Position numbers and translations under genes: made by a program. Positions 1-10,808 of a stretch of DNA of 64,000 nt are shown here, piece by piece. Within the stretch, counting starts at the first letter, position 1; each line of letters starts with the position of its first letter. The notes beneath the pieces were generated by a model that was not told the origin of the DNA, made no database searches, and was given only the letters and a program-made list of their open reading frames with translations. Location: NCBI GenBank assembly GCA_014649155.1, contig BMSM01000005.1:310001-374000 (forward strand), read 5' to 3'. This DNA comes from Streptomyces griseoviridis (GTDB taxonomy: Bacteria; Actinomycetota; Actinomycetes; Streptomycetales; Streptomycetaceae).

Positions 1-1078
1 CCAGCGGCGCGCCGAGGCAGAAGTGCACCCCGTACCCGAAGGCCAGGTGCTCCTTGTCCGGCCGGGTCACGTCGAAGCGGCCCGCGGTCGGCCCGTGCCA
101 GTCCGGGTGGCCGCCCGCCGTGCCGTACGACGCGAGGATCGCCTCGCCCCGCGCGATCACCTGGCCGTCGGGCAGCGGGATGTCGGCGAGGGCGAACCGC
201 AACGGCAGGTGCTTGACCGCGGGCTCGCAGCGCAGGGTCTCCTCGACGACGTCCTCCCAGCCGGCCCGCCCGGACCGCACCAGGCCGAGCTGCCCGGGGT
301 CGGACAGCAGGGCGGTGACGGCCTGGTCGATGACGTTGACGGTGGTCTCGTACCCGGCGCTGATCATCAGCACCAGTGTGCCCAGCAGTTCGTCGCCGGT
401 GAAGCCGCCGCCGTCGCCCTCCTCGTCCCGGGCGGCGATGAGCAGGGAGATCGTGTCGTCGCCCGGCGCGGCCCGCTTGGCCGCGATCAGCCGCTCCAGG
501 GCCTCCCACAGCGCGGCGGTGTTGGCGGTGGCCTCCTCGGCGGTGAGCGTGGTGGCGAAGACCCCGTCGACCAGTGCCCGGAACCCCTCCCGCTGGTTCT
601 CGGGGACGCCCAGGAGCCGGCCGATCACCGCGATCGGCAGCGGATAGGCGAGTTCCTCGCGCAGGTCCACCACCTCCCCGGCGGGCCGCGCGGACAGCCC
701 GTCCAGCAGGTCGGCGACGATTCCCTCCACGGCCGGGCGCAGTTCCCGGACCCGGCGGGCGGCGAAGGCCGGCGCGACCATCCGGCGCAGCCTGCGGTGA
801 TCGGCGCCGTACGCGGTGAACATGTTGTTCACCCCGATCCACAGGGCCAGCGGCCAGGTCGCGACGGTCTCGGCGTAGTCGGGCCAGTGTGCCCGGCCGT
901 CCTTGGAGACCTGCGGGCTGGTCAGCAGCCGTTTGAGCAGCCGGGGGTCGCTGACGGACCAGGCGGTCACCCCGAGGACGTCCACCCGGGTGGCCGGGCC
1001 GCGGGCGCGCAGCGCCCGGTCCTCGGCGTGCCGGTCGGAGCCGGTGGGGTCCAGGACATACGTGCGCTGCTCGGGCAC
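1..1078 (-). CDS. cytochrome P450, 3' end cut by window edge
   Basis: Bacterial soluble P450 monooxygenase; substrate unknown. The GTG start at 1078 is preceded by a GGAG-type ribosome site about 6 nt upstream. Visible motifs are an I-helix AGYETT segment, the acidic/basic ExxR region in LRCEP, and a heme-ligand loop [10 protein letters not shown] whose Cys binds heme iron. About 359 residues are visible; families usually run to about 400, so only the last 40 or so lie outside the window. It diverges from ctaD across a 310-bp gap with palindromes, beside a DevS/DevR-like system. It lies some 40 kb from the antibiotic PKS/NRPS genes, so a tailoring role there is unlikely. Family assignment is firm; function is not. 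Confidence 0.95.
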   Translation of the reverse strand, partial: MPEQRTYVLDPTGSDRHAEDRALRARGPATRVDVLGVTAWSVSDPRLLKRLLTSPQVSKDGRAHWPDYAETVATWPLALWIGVNNMFTAYGADHRRLRRMVAPAFAARRVRELRPAVEGIVADLLDGLSARPAGEVVDLREELAYPLPIAVIGRLLGVPENQREGFRALVDGVFATTLTAEEATANTAALWEALERLIAAKRAAPGDDTISLLIAARDEEGDGGGFTGDELLGTLVLMISAGYETTVNVIDQAVTALLSDPGQLGLVRSGRAGWEDVVEETLRCEPAVKHLPLRFALADIPLPDGQVIARGEAILASYGTAGGHPDWHGPTAGRFDVTRPDKEHLAFGYGVHFCLGAPL

Positions 1079-1215
1079 GCGGCGCTCCCTTCGACGGGCG
1101 CTGACGGGCCGGCCCCGCCGGGCCGCCGTATGGGCCGTACCGGACCACACCGAATGTCATAGTCCATCCGCCGCCCGGCACATAAGACCGTTTTCGGGCT
1201 TTTCTCTTGCCGGCG

Positions 1216-1263
1216 AGGGACGTTCGGCCCGTGCGGGGGCCGCTCCCGGGACCGTTCGGCCCT
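1216..1263. promoter_or_regulatory. two GGG(A/C)CG-N2-CGGCCC-type palindromes between P450 and ctaD
   Basis: In the 310-bp divergent gap (1079-1388), AGGGACGTTCGGCCCG lies at 1216-1231 and GGGACCGTTCGGCCCT at 1248-1263. They match in pattern the palindromes upstream of the response regulator (3585-3600) and the PNPOx-like gene (6201-6217). They may be binding sites for the DevR-like regulator encoded here. That is inferred from recurrence and position only. I see nothing else clear in this gap apart from the ctaD ribosome site. Confidence 0.4.
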
Positions 1264-1388
1264 GTCCGGGGGAGGGGCCGCCGCGACGATCATGGGGCGG
1301 CGGCCGGGAGGCGCCGCGGCACATCCCCCGTCGAGACGGCGCCTCCCGGCCCGTGAGCGACCCGAACGGATGGGGAGGACGTCGTCCC

Positions 1389-3059
1389 GTGGACGGAACG
1401 CAGATACAGCAGGTGCGGCCCACCGAGGAGGGACCGGTACGGCCGGCCGTACGCCGGGCGTCGTGGGTGGAGTGGCTGACCACCACCGACCACAAGAGGA
1501 TCGGGACGATGTACCTGGTCTCCGCGTTCGCGTTCTTCGTCGTCGGCGGGGTGATGGCGCTGATGATGCGCGCCGAACTCGCCCGGCCCGGACTCCAGAT
1601 CATGTCGAACGAGCAGTTCAACCAGGCGTTCACCATGCACGGCTCGATCATGCTGCTGATGTTCGCCATGCCGCTGTTCACCGGCTTCGCCAACTGGATC
1701 ATGCCGCTCCAGATCGGCGCCCCGGACGTCGCCTTCCCCCGGCTGAACATGCTCGCCTACTGGCTGTTCCTGTTCGGCTCGACCATCGCCGCGGCCGGTC
1801 TCCTCACGCCGGGCGGCGCCGCCGACTTCGGCTGGTTCCTGTACGCGCCGCTCTCCGACGCCGTGCACTCGCCGCAGGTCGGCGCCGATCTGTGGATCAT
1901 GGGCGTGGCGCTCTCCGGGTTCGGCTCGATCCTCGGCGCGGTCAACTTCATCACCACTGTCGTCTGCATGCGCGCCCCCGGCATGACCATGTTCCGGATG
2001 CCGATCTTCACCTGGAACGTGCTCCTGACCGCGCTGCTGATCCTGATGGTCTTCCCGGTGCTGGCCGCCGCCCTGTTCGCCCTGGAGTGCGACCGCCGGT
2101 TCGGCAGCCATGTCTTCGACGCGGCCAACGGCGGCGCCCTGCTGTGGCAGCACCTGTTCTGGTTCTTCGGCCACCCCGAGGTGTACATCCTCGCGCTGCC
2201 GTTCTTCGGCATCGTCTCCGAGGTGATCCCGGTCTTCGCCCGCAAGCCGATGTTCGGCTACATGGGCCTGATCGGCGCGACCATCGCCATCGCGGGCCTG
2301 TCGGTGACCGTGTGGGCCCACCACATGTACACCACCGGCGGGGTGCTGCTGCCGTTCTTCTCCTTCATGACCTTCCTCATCGCGGTGCCGACCGGGGTGA
2401 AGTTCTTCAACTGGATCGGCACCATGTGGCGCGGCAGCCTCTCCTTCGAGACACCGATGCTCTGGACCACCGGCTTCCTCGTCACGTTCCTCTTCGGCGG
2501 CCTGACCGGCGTCATCCTCGCCTCACCGCCGCTCGACTTCCACCTGTCCGACTCGTACTTCGTCGTCGCCCACTTCCACTACACGGTGTTCGGCACGGTG
2601 GTGTACGCGATGTTCGCCGGGTTCCACTTCTGGTGGCCCAAGTTCACCGGCAAGATGCTCGACGAACGCCTCGGCAAGATCACCTTCTGGACGCTGACGG
2701 CCGGTTTCCACCTCACCTTCCTCGTCCAGCACTGGCTCGGCGCCGAGGGCATGCCCCGCCGCTACGCCGACTACCTGGCCGCCGACGGCTTCACCGCCCT
2801 CAACACCCTCTCCAGCACCGGCTCGTTCCTGCTGGGCCTGTCGGTCCTGCCCTTCTTCTACAACGTCTGGAAGACCGCCAAGTACGGCAAGCCCGTCGAG
2901 GTCGACGACCCGTGGGGGTACGGCCGCTCCCTGGAGTGGGCGACCTCCTGCCCGCCGCCCCAGCACAACTTCACCGCCCTGCCCCGCGTCCGCTCCGAGG
3001 CCCCCGCCTTCGACCTGCACCACCCGGAGATCACCGCGGCCGACCGGACGGCGGTCTGA
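1389..3059 (+). CDS. ctaD: cytochrome c oxidase subunit I (aa3-type), stand-alone
   Basis: Integral membrane core subunit that reduces O2 to water and pumps protons. The GTG start at 1389 has a GGGGAGGA ribosome site about 9 nt upstream and gives 556 residues, close to the family norm. Conserved metal sites are all visible: the low-spin heme His in FTMHG, the CuB His and cross-linked Tyr in GHPEVY, the CuB His pair in WAHHMY, and the two heme ligands in AHFHY. N-terminal TTTDHKRIG is the usual pre-TM1 motif. No ctaC, ctaE or assembly gene is adjacent, so this looks like an extra copy that must pair with subunits encoded elsewhere. Neighbouring DevS/DevR-like genes suggest oxygen- or redox-linked expression (inference). 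Confidence 0.97.
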   Translation: MDGTQIQQVRPTEEGPVRPAVRRASWVEWLTTTDHKRIGTMYLVSAFAFFVVGGVMALMMRAELARPGLQIMSNEQFNQAFTMHGSIMLLMFAMPLFTGFANWIMPLQIGAPDVAFPRLNMLAYWLFLFGSTIAAAGLLTPGGAADFGWFLYAPLSDAVHSPQVGADLWIMGVALSGFGSILGAVNFITTVVCMRAPGMTMFRMPIFTWNVLLTALLILMVFPVLAAALFALECDRRFGSHVFDAANGGALLWQHLFWFFGHPEVYILALPFFGIVSEVIPVFARKPMFGYMGLIGATIAIAGLSVTVWAHHMYTTGGVLLPFFSFMTFLIAVPTGVKFFNWIGTMWRGSLSFETPMLWTTGFLVTFLFGGLTGVILASPPLDFHLSDSYFVVAHFHYTVFGTVVYAMFAGFHFWWPKFTGKMLDERLGKITFWTLTAGFHLTFLVQHWLGAEGMPRRYADYLAADGFTALNTLSSTGSFLLGLSVLPFFYNVWKTAKYGKPVEVDDPWGYGRSLEWATSCPPPQHNFTALPRVRSEAPAFDLHHPEITAADRTAV

Positions 3060-3061
3060 CG

Positions 3062-3577
3062 ATGGCGCACCCCGTACTCGCCCTCGGCGCCGCCCTGCTG
3101 ACCGCCGCCGGCTGCGTCTGGTACCTGCCGGCCCTCGCCGAGCTGCGGGCCGGCGCCGACCGCCCGGACTCCCGGCGCGACCGGGCCGCTGCCTGCCTGA
3201 CCGGCTGGGGCACACTCGCGGGCGTCGCCGTCCTGCTCCCGGCGGCCGGCTCCTGGTGGCCGGCGGCCGGCGCGGCCGAGGCGGGCTCCCTGCTCACGGC
3301 CGCCCTCCTGGTCCGCGCGGCCGTACGGCGCCGTCGTGAACGCCGGGAGACCGTCCGCGCCTGGACCGCCCTGACGCGGGGCCGGCCCCCGGCCCGCCCG
3401 CCCCGCCACCCCCGGTACCGCTGCGCCGCCCTCCTGGGCACCGGCCTGGCGGCCTCCGCCGGCGCGGCGCTCGCCCTGGCCGGCACCGGCCGCCCCGGGG
3501 CCGCCTGCCTGGTCCCCGCCGCGCTGACCGGGCTGACCCTCCTCCTCGCGGCCGGCCGCGCCCACCCGGCCCGGTGA
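3062..3577 (+). CDS. small hydrophobic membrane protein, unknown function
   Basis: The ATG lies 2 nt after the ctaD stop, so the two are almost certainly co-transcribed and probably translationally coupled. The 171-residue product has about four hydrophobic segments (roughly residues 3-20, 44-60, 70-85 and 120-165) separated by an Arg-rich stretch around residues 85-115. No catalytic or metal-binding motif is visible and I do not recognise a family. Its tight link to ctaD suggests a membrane role connected with the oxidase, but there is no direct evidence. A perfect 16-bp palindrome follows the stop codon. Confidence 0.75.
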   Translation: MAHPVLALGAALLTAAGCVWYLPALAELRAGADRPDSRRDRAAACLTGWGTLAGVAVLLPAAGSWWPAAGAAEAGSLLTAALLVRAAVRRRRERRETVRAWTALTRGRPPARPPRHPRYRCAALLGTGLAASAGAALALAGTGRPGAACLVPAALTGLTLLLAAGRAHPAR

Positions 3578-3584
3578 CCGCGGT

Positions 3585-3613
3585 AGGGCCGATCGGCCCT
3601 GGTCATCAGGGCC
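3585..3613. promoter_or_regulatory. palindromes AGGGCCGATCGGCCCT and GGCCCTG-N5-CAGGGCC
   Basis: 3585-3600 is a perfect 16-bp palindrome. It overlaps a second inverted repeat at 3595-3613 with 7-bp arms. The pair sits 8 nt after the membrane-protein stop and about 110 bp before the response-regulator start. It could be a regulator site, given its likeness to the palindromes near 1216, 1248 and 6201. It could also be a weak hairpin terminator; no T-run follows. Confidence 0.45.
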
Positions 3614-3710
3614 TCCGGTCACCGAGACTGCTGCGCGGACACCCGGACCGTCCGCGACCTCGCGGGCGGTCCCGTGCCGTACCGGACAGCGCGGAACGAG
3701 GAGCGAATTC

Positions 3711-4403
3711 ATGGCCGACGGCGAGCAGCCCGGACCCGACCAGCCGATCCGGGTCTTCCTGCTGGACGACCACGAGGTGGTCCGGCGCGGGGTGCACGAC
3801 CTGCTGACCGACGAGCCCGACATCACGGTCGTCGGCGAGGCCGCCACCGTGGTACAGGCGCTGGTGCGAATCCCCGCGCTCCGCCCGCAGGTCGCGGTGC
3901 TGGACGTCCGCCTGCCGGACGGCGACGGCGTCACCCTCTGCCGGGAACTGCGCTCCCGGATGCCGGAACTGGCCTGTCTGATGCTCACCTCGTTCGACGA
4001 CGAGGAGGCGCTGCTGGACTCCGTCATGGCCGGGGCCTCCGGATATGTGCTCAAGCAGATCCAGGGCTCCGACCTGGTCTCCGCCGTCCGGACCGTGGCC
4101 GCCGGGCAGTCCCTGCTCGACCCGAGCGCCACCGCCCGGCTGATGGCCCGGCTGCGGCAGGGCCCCGACCCGGAGCCCGAACCGGAGGCCCTGCCCGGCC
4201 TCACCGACCGGGAACGCGAGATCCTCGCCCTGATCGGCGAAGGACTGACCAACCGTCAGATCGGCGCGCGGCTCTACCTCGCCGAGAAGACCGTCAAGAA
4301 CCACATCTCCCGGCTGCTGGCCAAGCTCGGCGTGGAGCGGCGCATCCAGGCCGCCGTCATCGCCACCCAGGCCCAGGACCGGCTCCGGCGCGACCCCCGC
4401 TGA
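3711..4403 (+). CDS. NarL/DevR-type response regulator
   Basis: Cytoplasmic two-component regulator of 230 residues. The receiver domain spans residues 13-130, with acidic pair D19/D20, phospho-acceptor D65 in [11 protein letters not shown] and conserved K115. A LuxR-type helix-turn-helix spans about residues 163-207 ([22 protein letters not shown]). The ATG has a strong GAGGAG site upstream. Overall layout, including the [12 protein letters not shown] segment, resembles mycobacterial DevR/DosR and Streptomyces homologues. The likely partner is the DevS-like kinase at 6266-8011, with a degenerate Acg-type gene and a PNPOx-fold gene between them, both of kinds typical of DosR-type regulons. 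Pairing is inferred from synteny. Hypoxia or redox control is plausible but unproven. Confidence 0.9.
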   Translation: MADGEQPGPDQPIRVFLLDDHEVVRRGVHDLLTDEPDITVVGEAATVVQALVRIPALRPQVAVLDVRLPDGDGVTLCRELRSRMPELACLMLTSFDDEEALLDSVMAGASGYVLKQIQGSDLVSAVRTVAAGQSLLDPSATARLMARLRQGPDPEPEPEALPGLTDREREILALIGEGLTNRQIGARLYLAEKTVKNHISRLLAKLGVERRIQAAVIATQAQDRLRRDPR

Positions 4404-4440
4404 ACGGGCGCGGGGGACCCCGGACGGCCCCCGTGAGCGG

Positions 4441-4460
4441 GGCCGCCGGTCCCGGCGGCC
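4441..4460. terminator. hairpin with 9-bp perfect arms
   Basis: GGCCGCCGG and CCGGCGGCC pair perfectly around a 2-nt loop, 38 nt after the response-regulator stop. There is no T-run, as is usual in high-GC actinobacteria. The element could end the regulator transcript or be one of several local palindromes. Confidence 0.4.
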
Positions 4461-4509
4461 GGGACAGTCCGGCCGGTGCTCCGCCGGGCCGGGCCCGGCA
4501 TGCTGAGGA

Positions 4510-5720
4510 GTGGCCGGACCGCGTTCCGCGCCCGTCCGGTGGCGCGCGGCTCGCCGGCGGGACCGGCGGGCAGGAAGCGAGGACGTCAGGCCGGCCCGAT
4601 CGCCGCTGGACGCGGCCACCGTGGAGTTTCTCCTGACGGCCGCCGTGGCCGCCCCGTCGATCCACAGCACCCAGCCCTGGCGGTTCGCGCTGGACCCGGT
4701 GAGCGGATCGGGGTCGAGGTCCGCGCGGACCGGCGGCGGCACCCTGCCGGGGACCGGCCCCGGCCTGCGCGCCCAGTACCTGTCCGTCGGGGCCGCCGTC
4801 CTCGACCTCCAGGTGGCCGCCGCCCGCCTCGGCCTCCTCCCCGGTGTCCGGCTGCCGCCCGTCTCGGCCTCCTCCCCGGTGTCCGGCTGCCGCCCGTCTC
4901 GGCCTCCTCCCCGGTGTCCGGCTGCCGCCCGTCTTGGTCTCCTCCCCGGTGTCCGGCTGCCGCCTGTCTTGGTCTCCTCCCCGGTGTCCGGCTGCCGCCC
5001 GTCTCGGCCGACCCCGGCGTGCTGGCCGGCGGTCCGGCTCACCCGCCCCGGGACCGGCGCCCCGCTGCCCCTGCCCGACCTGTACGAGACGGTCCAGCGG
5101 CGGCACACCAGCCGGCTGCCGATCACCGGACGGCCGGTCGCGGACCCCGTCGTGGCGGACCTGTCCGGCGCGGCCCGCACCGAGGGCGCCCGCCTCGACG
5201 TGCCCGGCATCCCGGCCACCCGGCGCCTGCCGCGGCTCCCCCGGGAGGCGGAGGCGCGCACCGCCCGCGACCCGGCCCGCACGGCCGAGAACCGCCGGTG
5301 GCTCACCGCTCCCGGAGCGGACACCCCGTACGGCGTCCCCCTGACCGCGCTCGGCCCGCGGGACGCGTCCGGGCGGATGCCGGTCCGGGACTTCACGGGC
5401 GGGCGCGACGGCGGACGGCGGCCCGCGCCGCCCTTCGGACGGCACGTCCAGGCGGGCCTGTCGGGGACCACCCGGGACCGGCGGGCCGACTGGCTGCGGG
5501 CCGGGCAGGCACCGGAGCGCGCCCCGCTGGCGGCGACCCGGCACGGTGTGCGCACGTCGGTGCCGCACCAGGTGACGGAGTGGCCGGACCCGCGGGCGCA
5601 GGCGGCCGGACCCAGGCCGCCGTGGCGCTTCCCGCAGCGGCTGATCCGGTTCGGTTACGGCTACGGCCCGGAGGGCGGGCGCACCCCCGCCGCGCGGCCG
5701 GTGTCCCGCGGGCCCGGTGA
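4510..5720 (+). pseudogene. degenerate Acg-family nitroreductase
   Basis: The family fold is recognisable in pieces: AAVAAPSIHSTQPWRF near the start (FMN-site signature of Acg/DosR-regulon nitroreductases), RAQYLSVGAAV, LYETVQRRHTSRLPI and a C-terminal FPQRLIRFGYG. The reading frame is disturbed several times. A short stretch near 4705-4735 reads best in another frame (VEVRADRRR). Five 35-bp repeats occupy 4826-5000. An apparent one-base insertion near 5025 restores the frame. After the conserved end, the natural stop appears to be the TGA at 5718-5720 in another frame; the main frame runs on to 6348. The start is uncertain: GTG at 4510 or 4621. Probably non-functional, though compensated frameshifts leave one long ORF. 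Sequencing error cannot be excluded. Confidence 0.7.
4826..5009 (+). repeat. five tandem copies of a 35-bp unit inside the nitroreductase-like gene
   Basis: Copies lie at 4826-4860, 4861-4895, 4896-4930, 4931-4965 and 4966-5000, plus a 9-nt partial copy. The core is CTCCTCCCCGGTGTCCGGCT. Copies 2 and 3 are identical; copies 4 and 5 share GTCTTGGT at their start. Because 35 is not a multiple of 3, each copy shifts the reading frame and the same DNA is read in all three frames. Confidence 0.97.
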
Positions 5721-5742
5721 GGGTGCGGGGCGCCGGGCCGGG

Positions 5743-6165
5743 TCAGCGCACGCCGCGCGCGCCCCTGAGGTCGCGCCCGGTGACCATCTCCGACTCGATC
5801 CGCAGGAACACCACGTCCCGCAGCGGCATCCAGGAGGCGGGGCCGTCCTGGACCAGCCGCGCGTGCTCGGCGGGGTCGGTGACCAGCGCGGCCCGGCCGG
5901 TGACGACCACGCTCCACCCGGACCGGGTCCGGGCGTCGAACTCGTCCGCCTCGAAGGCGACCACGACCCCGTCGACGGCCCGCACCAGCTCGGACTCCGG
6001 CGAGGTGCTCAGCACGACGGAACCGTCCGCGTCCAGGGCGAAGTTGACCGGGAGGACCGCGGGCAGGGCCTGCCGGGTGTAGACCACCCGGCCGACCGGC
6101 ACCTCGGCGAGCAGGCGCAGGCACTCCGGGCGGCCGAGTGCGCCGAAGGCGTCGTTCTGGTGCAT
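5743..6165 (-). CDS. PNPOx-fold FMN-binding protein
   Basis: A 140-residue protein of the pyridoxamine-5'-phosphate-oxidase-like split-barrel family, near the usual size for small stand-alone members. Characteristic features are an N-terminal ECLRLLAEVPVGRVVY segment, the strand AVLPVNFALDADGSVVLST, and WSVVVTGRAALVTDP near the middle. Members typically bind FMN or F420 and reduce small substrates or act as general redox proteins. The substrate here is unknown. Similar genes are common in DosR-type regulons, and its place between a DevR-like regulator and a DevS-like kinase fits that. A GGGCCG-N2-CGGCCC palindrome lies about 36 bp upstream of its start. Confidence 0.85.
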   Translation of the reverse strand: MHQNDAFGALGRPECLRLLAEVPVGRVVYTRQALPAVLPVNFALDADGSVVLSTSPESELVRAVDGVVVAFEADEFDARTRSGWSVVVTGRAALVTDPAEHARLVQDGPASWMPLRDVVFLRIESEMVTGRDLRGARGVR

Positions 6166-6200
6166 CGGCCCATCGTCGCGGCGCGGCCCGGCGGCCGGGT

Positions 6201-6217
6201 AGGGCCGGACGGCCCCT
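6201..6217. promoter_or_regulatory. palindrome AGGGCCGGACGGCCCCT upstream of the PNPOx-like gene
   Basis: The GGGCCG-GA-CGGCCC core matches the arms of the palindrome at 3585-3600. It lies 36 bp upstream of the 6165 start, where an activator of that leftward gene would bind. A candidate DevR-like box, by recurrence only. Confidence 0.4.
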
Positions 6218-6265
6218 CCCTCGCCCCGGACGTGACGGCAGTGGAGCGCCCCCGCCGGGCCCCGG

Positions 6266-8197
<1,932 letters not shown>

Positions 8198-8200
8198 CGG

Positions 8201-8758
8201 TCAGGAGGGGCGGGTGCCCGGCGCGGTGATGCGGGTGACGGCTTCCAGGGTGAGGGCGCGGTCGTGGGGCTGCTGGGCCAGGGCCCGGTGCAGGGTGAGG
8301 CCCTCGATGAGGGCGTCGAGCTGGCGGGCGGTGTCCGGGTCGAAGTGCTTCTCCAGGTGCACGCGGCTGCGGGCCATCCACGCGTGGGTCAGTTCACGGT
8401 AGGCGGGCCGGCGGGCGGCGAGCGTGTACAGCTCCTGGGTGAGCACGAGGTCGCGCGGGCTGCCCTCGGAGAGGGTGTGGACGAGGTCGGTCACCGCCGC
8501 CCTCGCCTCGTCCGGGTCGGCCGGGGCGCTGAGCCGGGCGTCGAACAGTTCCACGATGTGGTCGGTGAACCGCCGGAACGCCTCCCGCAGCACCTCGTCC
8601 ATGCCGCTGAAGTGGTACGTCATCGACCCCAGGGGCACGCCGGCGCGTGCGGCGATCTTCCGGTGCGAGACGCCGGCGACCCCCTCGTCGGCGATGAGGT
8701 CGAGGGTCGCGTCGAGGATGCGCTCGCGGCGCCGCGGGTCGGTGTGTCCGGTGGCCAT
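8201..8758 (-). CDS. TetR-family transcriptional regulator
   Basis: A 185-residue repressor-type protein. The N-terminal DNA-binding domain (about residues 10-58) contains RILDATLDLIADEGVAGVSHRKIAARAGVPLGSMTYHF, a clear TetR helix-turn-helix. The C-terminal ligand pocket is not diagnostic. It starts 10 nt after the acetyltransferase stop, so the two probably form one leftward operon. A GTACG-N2-CGTAC inverted repeat at 9377-9388, ahead of the operon, is a candidate autoregulatory operator. The ligand is unknown. Confidence 0.9.
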   Translation of the reverse strand: MATGHTDPRRRERILDATLDLIADEGVAGVSHRKIAARAGVPLGSMTYHFSGMDEVLREAFRRFTDHIVELFDARLSAPADPDEARAAVTDLVHTLSEGSPRDLVLTQELYTLAARRPAYRELTHAWMARSRVHLEKHFDPDTARQLDALIEGLTLHRALAQQPHDRALTLEAVTRITAPGTRPS

Positions 8759-8768
8759 GGGGACATGG

Positions 8769-9353
8769 TCACAGACTCCGGACCACGCGGGCGGGGTTGC
8801 CCACGGCGACGACGCCCGCGGGCACGTCCTTCGTCACCACGGAACCGGCGCCGACCACCGAGTCGTCCCCGATGGTCACGCCCGGCAGGACGATCACACC
8901 GCCGCCCAGCCACACGTTGTCGCCGATGGTGACCGGCCGGGCGGCCTCCAGCTTGTCCCTGCGGGGCCCCGGCTCCAGCGGGTGCGTCGGGGTGAGCAGC
9001 TGCACGTTCGGGCCGATCTGGCAGTCCGCGCCGATGGTGACACCCGCGACGTCCAGCGCGGTCAGGTTGTAATTGACGAAGGTGCGGGCGCCGATCGTGA
9101 TGTTGCTGCCGTAGTCGACGTACAGCGGCGGGCGGACGTGCGCCTCCTCGCCGAGCGAGCCGAGCAGTTCGGCGAGGACCGGCCGCGCGGCGTCGGCGTC
9201 CTCGGCGTAGGCGGCCTGGTACCGGGCGGCCAGGCGCACGGCCCGCTGCTGGCGGCGGACGATCTCCGGATCGTCGGCGACGTACAGCTCGCCGGCCTGC
9301 ATGCGCTCCAGGTTGCTGCGGGGGTCGTCCGTGAAGTGCTCGGTCATCGGCAT
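8769..9353 (-). CDS. maa: maltose/galactoside O-acetyltransferase family protein
   Basis: A 194-residue cytoplasmic hexapeptide-repeat enzyme that probably transfers acetyl from acetyl-CoA to a sugar hydroxyl. The N-terminal Mac helix (ERMQAGELYVADDPEIV) is followed by left-handed beta-helix repeats (NITIGARTFVNYN, VTIGADCQIGPNVQLLTPTHPL, VTIGDNVWLGGGVIVLPGVTIGDDSVVGAGSVVTKDVP). THPL contains the catalytic His. The length is normal for Maa/LacA. The start is either ATG 9353 or the second ATG two codons on; the ribosome site is weak. First gene of an operon with tetR. Confidence 0.9.
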   Translation of the reverse strand: MPMTEHFTDDPRSNLERMQAGELYVADDPEIVRRQQRAVRLAARYQAAYAEDADAARPVLAELLGSLGEEAHVRPPLYVDYGSNITIGARTFVNYNLTALDVAGVTIGADCQIGPNVQLLTPTHPLEPGPRRDKLEAARPVTIGDNVWLGGGVIVLPGVTIGDDSVVGAGSVVTKDVPAGVVAVGNPARVVRSL

Positions 9354-9376
9354 GCCCCGACCCTACACCCAAGAGC

Positions 9377-9388
9377 GTACGACCGTAC
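9377..9388. promoter_or_regulatory. inverted repeat GTACG-N2-CGTAC, candidate TetR operator
   Basis: This 12-bp inverted repeat sits 23 bp upstream of the acetyltransferase start. On the minus strand a TAGGGT hexamer lies downstream of it and could be a -10 element. Its form is common for TetR operators. It also falls within 20 nt of the 3' end of the siderophore exporter gene. Confidence 0.4.
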
Positions 9389-9392
9389 CTTC

Positions 9393-10808
9393 TTAGGTCC
9401 GCCGCACCGCCCGGGTCCGCGGCAGCCGCGTCGCGCCCGCGGCGGCCAGCACGCCCAGGGCGACCACCCACCAGAAGGTGTCCGCGAACGCGGCCGGCAC
9501 GTCCTGGTGACGGGCGGTCAGCCGGCTCTGCACGACCACCGCGAGGGCGGCCGTGCCGAGCGAACCGCCCACCGTGTTGAGCAGGTTGAGCGCCGCCGCC
9601 GCACGCGGGACCCGCTCGGGCTCGATCCGGCTGTACACGATGTTCATCACGGGGGCGCCGGTCATCGCCATGCCGACGCCGCGCAGCGCGAGCGACGCAG
9701 CCGTCACCGCGTCCGGCAGCCCGTGGCCGAGCTGGGTGAACGGCACCGTCCCGGCCAGCACCAGCACGATCCCGGTGACCACCAGGGTCCGCGGCGCGAC
9801 CGCGTCGATCGTCCGGTTGACCAGCACCGTCCCCACCGCCGCGCCCAGCCCCTGCGGCGCCAGCAGCAGCCCCGACTCCCACGCCGACAGGCCCCGGCCG
9901 GTCTGGAAGTACAGCGGCAGCAGGAACATCGTGCCGAACACCGACGCGCCCAGCATCAGCAGCGCCAGCGCGGCGGCCCCGAACGGCGGCCGGGCGAAGA
10001 GCCGCGGGTCGACCAGCGGCGTCCGGCGGGTCCGCAGCCCGTGCACGGCGAAACCGGCCAGCATCAGCAGGCCCGCCGCCACCCCGAGCCCCGCGGTCAG
10101 GGCACGCCCGTGGGCGACCTCCGTCAGGCCGAACACCAGCACGGCGAGGCCGGGGGAGAGCAGCAGGGCGCCCTGGACGTCGAACGCCGGCCGGCCCGGC
10201 GACGCGGGCACCACCGGCACATGGCGGCGGGCGAGCAGCACAGCCACCGCCCCGACCGGCAGGTTGACCAGGAACAGCCACGGCCAGGACGCCACCGCGA
10301 GCAGCCCGCCGCCGGCCAGCGGCCCGAGCACCGGCGCCAGCAGGGGCACCACCGCGACGACGCTGATCAGCCGTCCGGTGCGGTCCGGACCGGCGATCCG
10401 GGCCAGCAGCGCCTGCCCGGTCGCCGGCAGCAGTCCCGCGCCGAGCCCCTGCACCACCCGGAAGACGATCAGGCTCGGCGCCGACCAGGCCAGCGCGCAC
10501 AGCGCCGACCCCAGCAGGAACACACCGACCGCCACCAGCCAGACCCGGCGCGCGCCGTACCGGTCGGCCAGCCAGCCGGACGCCGGCACGGCCGTGACGA
10601 CGGCCAGCAGATAGGCCGTGCTGACCCACTGGATGCCGGCGACGGAGGCGCCGAACTCCCCGGCCAGGGTGTCGATGCCGACACTGACGATGGTGGCGTC
10701 CACCGACGCCATGAACGTGCCGAGCACCAGGACGAACGCCACCCGCCACAGCGCCGCGTCGATGCGCTGCCGCCCCGCCTCGGCGGGTGCCACCTGCTCC
10801 TTGCTCAC
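9393..10808 (-). CDS. MFS exporter (DHA2 family), likely siderophore export
   Basis: A 471-residue major facilitator with about 14 hydrophobic segments. Motifs include [17 protein letters not shown] in TM1 and DRYGARRVW after TM2, both typical of the DHA2 drug:H+ antiporters. The GTG start at 10808 overlaps the NRPS stop as GTGA, so translation is coupled to the NRPS. As the last gene of the siderophore operon, its most likely cargo is the peptide made by that NRPS. That is inferred from context. Confidence 0.9.
   Translation of the reverse strand: MSKEQVAPAEAGRQRIDAALWRVAFVLVLGTFMASVDATIVSVGIDTLAGEFGASVAGIQWVSTAYLLAVVTAVPASGWLADRYGARRVWLVAVGVFLLGSALCALAWSAPSLIVFRVVQGLGAGLLPATGQALLARIAGPDRTGRLISVVAVVPLLAPVLGPLAGGGLLAVASWPWLFLVNLPVGAVAVLLARRHVPVVPASPGRPAFDVQGALLLSPGLAVLVFGLTEVAHGRALTAGLGVAAGLLMLAGFAVHGLRTRRTPLVDPRLFARPPFGAAALALLMLGASVFGTMFLLPLYFQTGRGLSAWESGLLLAPQGLGAAVGTVLVNRTIDAVAPRTLVVTGIVLVLAGTVPFTQLGHGLPDAVTAASLALRGVGMAMTGAPVMNIVYSRIEPERVPRAAAALNLLNTVGGSLGTAALAVVVQSRLTARHQDVPAAFADTFWWVVALGVLAAAGATRLPRTRAVRRT

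Noticed and set aside
1..1078. P450 as a C-S bond-forming tailoring enzyme for the antibiotic
   Set aside because: It is about 40 kb from the NRPS-PKS genes, separated by unrelated loci, and paired with ctaD and a DevS/DevR-like system.
4826..5009. CRISPR-like array
   Set aside because: The 35-bp units are directly contiguous with no spacers and lie within a coding frame.
3606..5568. Long minus-strand ORFs with TGEE/GSRTPGRRPRR repeats
   Set aside because: They are the reverse strand of the 35-bp repeat array and of the response-regulator gene. The plus strand carries the recognisable nitroreductase and receiver motifs.
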